Assembly (NCBI GenBank): GCA_015486785.1
Contig: WFQZ01000184.1
Span: 1-9,092, forward strand
Reading direction: 5' to 3'
Length of the DNA: 9,092 nt
DNA from: Thermoflexales bacterium
GTDB taxonomy: Bacteria; Chloroflexota; Anaerolineae; B4-G1; SLSP01
Under the pieces are notes generated by a model. That model was given only the letters and a program-made list of their open reading frames with translations, had not been told where the DNA came from and made no database searches. Below are positions 7,095 to 9,092 of the stretch, one piece after another. The position numbers and the translations under genes are program-made. Each line of letters opens with the position of its first letter. The stretch's first letter is position 1.

Positions 7095-7115
7095 TCCTGA
7101 TGATAATTGCTCAGC
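7095..7115. repeat. 21-bp direct repeat, copy 2
   Basis: This copy is identical to 6929-6949 and lies 166 bases from it. AGCAGTT (7086-7092) precedes it, as it does copy 1, but with only two extra bases between. Unlike copy 1, no TATAAT follows on the minus strand. The two copies bracket the 7021-7077 hairpin. Confidence 0.85.
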
Positions 7116-7160
7116 CTGGCTCAAGGACTCTCGGCTCACGCCCGGCGGCAACGGTTAGAA

Positions 7161-7189
7161 TTGCATACTTACGCCCCGTATGTTATAAT
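7161..7189 (+). promoter_or_regulatory. Sigma-70-type promoter of the antitoxin-toxin string
   Basis: A -35 TTGCAT (7161-7166) is followed by a 17-base spacer and an exact -10 TATAAT (7184-7189). TG at 7181-7182, one base before the -10, makes it an extended -10. The start of transcription should fall near 7196, giving a leader of about 35 bases before the antitoxin ATG at 7232. This is the best promoter in the window. Confidence 0.8.
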
Positions 7190-7192
7190 ACG
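7177..7192. promoter_or_regulatory. Inverted repeat over the -10, candidate antitoxin operator
   Basis: CGTAT (7177-7181) and ATACG (7188-7192) are perfect inverted arms around six bases and enclose the -10. A second inverted repeat, TAGAT (7195-7199) and ATCTA (7210-7214), lies just after the expected transcription start. Ribbon-helix-helix antitoxins commonly repress their own promoter through such short palindromes. Assignment to this antitoxin is inference. Confidence 0.4.
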
Positions 7193-7231
7193 CCTAGATA
7201 ATGCGAAACATCTATATGAAAAGAGGCGACT

Positions 7232-7498
7232 ATGAGTGAAACAACGCGCGTCACCCTAATTTTCCCCTCCGACTTATGGGAGGAGGTTAAGCAAATGGTC
7301 CCGGCCGGCAAACGCTCACGGATGGTAGTGGAAGCATTGGAGATCGAAATCCAGCGGCGGAAACGCCTGGCCCAAGTCAAACGACTCCGCGAGTTCCAGC
7401 AATACCTTTTCGACAAATACGGCGAAATGTCCAGCAGCGTAGAAGAACTGAACCAGATGCGTAAGGAGCGAGATGTTAAAATCACGAGTGTGCGTTGA
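7232..7498 (+). CDS. Ribbon-helix-helix-like antitoxin of a VapBC-type pair
   Basis: This 88-residue protein starts with RVTLIFPSDLWEEVKQMVPAG (residues 6-26), followed by KRSRMVVEALEIEIQRRKRL (27-46). That is the short strand, helix, turn, helix layout of MetJ/Arc-type DNA-binding antitoxins. The rest (47-85) is charged and probably helical, and would wrap the toxin. Such proteins bind their operator as dimers and neutralise the partner nuclease. GAGG (7223-7226) precedes the ATG by five bases, and a strong promoter lies upstream. The last 26 bases overlap the toxin gene, a common arrangement in toxin-antitoxin operons. The family name is inferred from N-terminal pattern and context; an exact antitoxin subfamily is not claimed. 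Confidence 0.8.
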   Translation: MSETTRVTLIFPSDLWEEVKQMVPAGKRSRMVVEALEIEIQRRKRLAQVKRLREFQQYLFDKYGEMSSSVEELNQMRKERDVKITSVR

Positions 7499-7922
7499 CC
7501 CGACCATCGTCATTGCCATTGTGACTGCCGAGCCATCCAGCCGCGCCGCCCTGGATTTGTGGGAAAAATGGATGGCCGAAAACTGGCAGCCGGTAGCTCC
7601 GCTGCTCTTTGTACACGAAGTAACCTCGGTACTGTATCATAAAAGTGCCCAAGGCGAAATGACGGCCAAAGACTCACGGATGGCTTTGCAAGAAGTGCTG
7701 AACCTGGACATTCGCTTCATTGATATGCCCGGCCTTTCCGAGCGGGCTTTTGAACTGGCCGCGCACTTTCACCGCCCCACCGCATACGAAACTCAATATC
7801 TGGCCTTGGCCGAGCACCTCAATTGTCCCTACTGGACGGCGGACAAGCAATTGTATGAGCTGGTGCGGAGCGAATTCCCCATCGTGCAATGGCTGGGGAA
7901 CTTTCATCCACGTATAGTTTAG
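7473..7922 (+). CDS. vapC: PIN-domain ribonuclease toxin, VapC-type
   Basis: This protein has 149 residues, a usual size for VapC. The PIN-domain acidic residues can be placed at D9 (VCVDPTIVIAIV), E49 (FVHEVTSVLY), E106 (AYETQYLALAE) and D124 (WTADKQL). They would hold the metal that cleaves RNA; VapC toxins commonly cut tRNA or rRNA. The third acid is usually aspartate (YDAQYLALAE in many relatives) and is glutamate here, which may still coordinate metal. AAGGAG (7463-7468) sits four bases before the ATG and inside the antitoxin gene, so translation is probably coupled. The stop is only 14 bases before the next gene. The target RNA cannot be inferred. Confidence 0.88.
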   Translation: MLKSRVCVDPTIVIAIVTAEPSSRAALDLWEKWMAENWQPVAPLLFVHEVTSVLYHKSAQGEMTAKDSRMALQEVLNLDIRFIDMPGLSERAFELAAHFHRPTAYETQYLALAEHLNCPYWTADKQLYELVRSEFPIVQWLGNFHPRIV

Positions 7923-7936
7923 GGAAGGAGTTAGCT

Positions 7937-8395
7937 ATGGAGATCACCGCCGCGTTACAATCAGTAGAACTATTCAACGGCCTGACCACCGAACAAATCG
8001 AATCCTTAATCAAGATTGGGAAGCTCCAAATCTTCCACCAAGGAGATGTGATCCTCAAACAGGGCGACCAAAGCACCGAAATTCACATCATCTTGGAAGG
8101 CATGGTTGAAGTCGTTTCCAGCCTCACCGAAAGCGCTTCCAGCCTGGTAATCCTGGGCGCGGGGCAGAGCTTTGGCGAAATGGCTCTACTTGACGCCGGC
8201 CCGCGCTCCGCTTCCATCCGCTGCCTCTCGCTGGAAGCAAAAATCTTCACCTTTACCCGTGAATCGTTGCTCTCGCTCTGGGAGCAAGAATGTGAAGTCG
8301 GCTACCGGATGATGACCAACATCGCCCGTGATGTCGCCTTCAAACTGCGCGTGCGCAACTTGACGTGCGTTACTCAAGAGGAGGCCTTGCGATGA
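7937..8395 (+). CDS. Stand-alone cyclic-nucleotide-binding-domain protein
   Basis: This 152-residue protein is almost entirely one CNB (CRP-like cupin) domain. The start LQSVELFNGLTTEQIESL (7-24) is the typical lead-in helix, and GDVILKQGDQSTEIHIILEG (36-55) forms the first beta-roll. Residues 79-94 (FGEMALLDAGPRSASI) are the phosphate-binding cassette, with E81 and R90 in the positions that contact ribose and phosphate of cAMP or cGMP. The C-terminal helix is short and no helix-turn-helix follows, so it is not a CRP-type transcription factor; it may act by protein contact. AAGGAG (7925-7930) lies six bases before the ATG, and I reject an in-frame start at 7889 inside the toxin gene. The stop overlaps the next start as ATGA. 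Confidence 0.88.
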   Translation: MEITAALQSVELFNGLTTEQIESLIKIGKLQIFHQGDVILKQGDQSTEIHIILEGMVEVVSSLTESASSLVILGAGQSFGEMALLDAGPRSASIRCLSLEAKIFTFTRESLLSLWEQECEVGYRMMTNIARDVAFKLRVRNLTCVTQEEALR

Positions 8396-8601
8396 TTTAC
8401 AAGGTCAGTTACGTAGTCACCGGGACAAAGCAGCCGGGGGCGATCATCAACCAGGAACAAGCTCCCACCGTGGGCGAGGTCATTCAACTGGGCAAACTCA
8501 CGTGCCAGATCGTCGAAATCAAAGACCTGATTCCTCCCATGGGCGACTTCGCCTACCTGCACGTGACTTGCGAACCGCTTGCGGAGCCTAAATCGGACTA
8601 G
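8392..8601 (+). CDS. Small protein of unknown function, translationally coupled to the CNB protein
   Basis: This 69-residue protein has no family I can name. It starts MIYKVSYVVTGTKQPGAI and looks like a small all-beta protein: alternating hydrophobic strands at 2-9, 28-33, 36-44 and 54-60, with glycine/proline turns (GTKQPGA, LIPPMGDF). It has no signal peptide or membrane segment. C38 and C60 are the only cysteines. AGGAGG (8379-8384) lies seven bases before the ATG, and the ATG overlaps the CNB gene's TGA, so the two are almost certainly made together and may be partners. The TAG stop overlaps the stop of the convergent SpoIIM-family gene. An in-frame GTG at 8365 is a less likely start because it has no such site. 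Confidence 0.8.
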   Translation: MIYKVSYVVTGTKQPGAIINQEQAPTVGEVIQLGKLTCQIVEIKDLIPPMGDFAYLHVTCEPLAEPKSD

Positions 8602-9092
8602 CCGAAATAACGCACCACCAGCTCCGGCGTGATGTGCGCCTCAATCCAAGCGGCCACCAGCAACAACGGCAGCACCACCGCCACGAGCAACTTCACAAAA
8701 TGTCCGATCTCGCGGAAGATGCCGGCGATTCCCCCGCCGGCATCCGGCGGAGCGAGGATCACATCCCCCATCCGCATCGCCTGCGCCGTAGCCAGGATTG
8801 CCGCCGGTAACTCCAAAACCCCGTGAGGCAGGATGAACACCGCCAAAAAGCCCCACGGATTCACCCCCAGACACCCGATCTGCTGCCCCACGTACACCAG
8901 CAGCGACATCGGCGCGAGCAAGATCAACATCCCCAGAATCCCCAGCGTGAAGAGCGACAAGATCGCCGCCCCGATGAGCGAACGGGTATTGTTGACGAAG
9001 ATCGCCCGCGCGGAAAAAGCGGGCAGCAAGCCGGTCTTCACCACCGCCTCACTGATCGTCTGCCGGTTGATCAGATAGTCCAGGCTGAAGGC
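8598..9092 (-). CDS. SpoIIM-family (stage II sporulation protein M-like) membrane protein, C-terminal part
   Basis: The frame is open from the right edge for 164 codons, so the N-terminus is outside the window. At least three hydrophobic segments are visible: one starting near SLIGAAILSLFTLGILGMLI (counted from the edge, about residues 38-57), one around GFLAVFILPHGVLELPAAIL (80-99) and one near the end (LVAVVLPLLLVAAWIEAH). The HGVLELPA motif followed by a C-terminal ITPEL is typical of the SpoIIM/DUF95 family. In Bacillus, SpoIIM works with SpoIID/SpoIIP in engulfment; many non-sporulating bacteria carry homologues of unknown role, so sporulation should not be inferred. A GTG at 9044 is in frame, but the continuing coding pattern upstream (AFSLDYLINRQTISEAVV) shows that it is internal. 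Confidence 0.85.
   Translation of the reverse strand, partial: AFSLDYLINRQTISEAVVKTGLLPAFSARAIFVNNTRSLIGAAILSLFTLGILGMLILLAPMSLLVYVGQQIGCLGVNPWGFLAVFILPHGVLELPAAILATAQAMRMGDVILAPPDAGGGIAGIFREIGHFVKLLVAVVLPLLLVAAWIEAHITPELVVRYFG

Larger units (their letters stand above)
6839..7231. other. Divergent intergenic region rich in repeats and signals
   Basis: About 390 bases separate the first gene of the minus-strand string from the first gene of the plus-strand string. I see no convincing protein-coding segment. The region holds two mutually exclusive 5-bp hairpins near the kinase start (CACGA/TCGTG at 6865-6878 and AAGGC/GCCTT at 6869-6882), a minus-strand -10 candidate, two copies of a 21-bp direct repeat, a long imperfect hairpin between those copies, and a strong plus-strand promoter with inverted repeats. 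These are listed separately. Confidence 0.8.

Noticed and set aside
6929..7115. The 21-bp repeats as a CRISPR array
   Set aside because: There are only two copies, 166 bases apart, with no regular spacers and no cas genes in the window.
6941..7201. Short plus-strand frames in the divergent intergenic region as possible small genes
   Set aside because: They are Arg/Leu/Ser-rich, are built from the hairpin and repeat sequences, lack ribosome binding sites, and one runs through the promoter of the antitoxin.
7889..7936. An upstream in-frame start for the cyclic-nucleotide-binding protein
   Set aside because: It lies inside the toxin gene and has no good ribosome binding site, whereas the ATG at 7937 has AAGGAG at ideal distance and starts just before the conserved CNB lead-in helix.

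Overview
The window looks like a piece of a moderately GC-rich bacterial chromosome. The mix of proteins resembles what is common in Chloroflexota of the Anaerolineae type: paired COG1428-type deoxynucleoside kinases, a soluble GAF/PAS histidine kinase, an AAA ATPase fused to a PD-(D/E)XK domain, a stand-alone cyclic-nucleotide-binding protein, and a SpoIIM-family membrane protein. This is a judgement from protein style, not a database match, and the phylum is only a moderate-confidence guess. There are no rRNA, tRNA, CRISPR or transposase genes.

Positions 1-6838 hold one tightly packed minus-strand gene string. In transcription order it runs: deoxynucleoside kinase with a C-terminal extension, second deoxynucleoside kinase, histidine kinase, AlaX-type alanyl-tRNA editing protein, metallo-beta-lactamase-fold protein, AAA ATPase/PD-(D/E)XK protein, and the N-terminus of a MOSC protein that leaves the window at position 1. 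Neighbours overlap by 4 to 8 bases or are separated by only a few bases. Each ribosome binding site lies inside or against the end of the preceding gene, so co-transcription and translational coupling are very likely. The functions (nucleoside salvage, signalling, mistranslation control, unknown) do not form one obvious pathway.

Positions 6839-7231 are a divergent, non-coding region. It holds a 21-bp perfect direct repeat (two copies), a long hairpin that pairs cleanly only in minus-strand RNA, a candidate minus-strand -10 element, and a strong plus-strand promoter whose -10 lies inside a short inverted repeat.

Positions 7232-8601 hold a plus-strand four-gene string. A ribbon-helix-helix-like antitoxin and a PIN-domain (VapC-type) toxin overlap by 26 bases. 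A stand-alone cyclic-nucleotide-binding-domain protein follows after 14 bases, and a 69-residue protein of unknown function follows with an ATGA overlap. Coupling of a toxin-antitoxin pair to a nucleotide sensor is the most unusual arrangement in the window.

The plus string meets a minus-strand SpoIIM-family gene tail to tail. The two stop codons overlap in a single CTAG, and the SpoIIM gene runs off the right edge.
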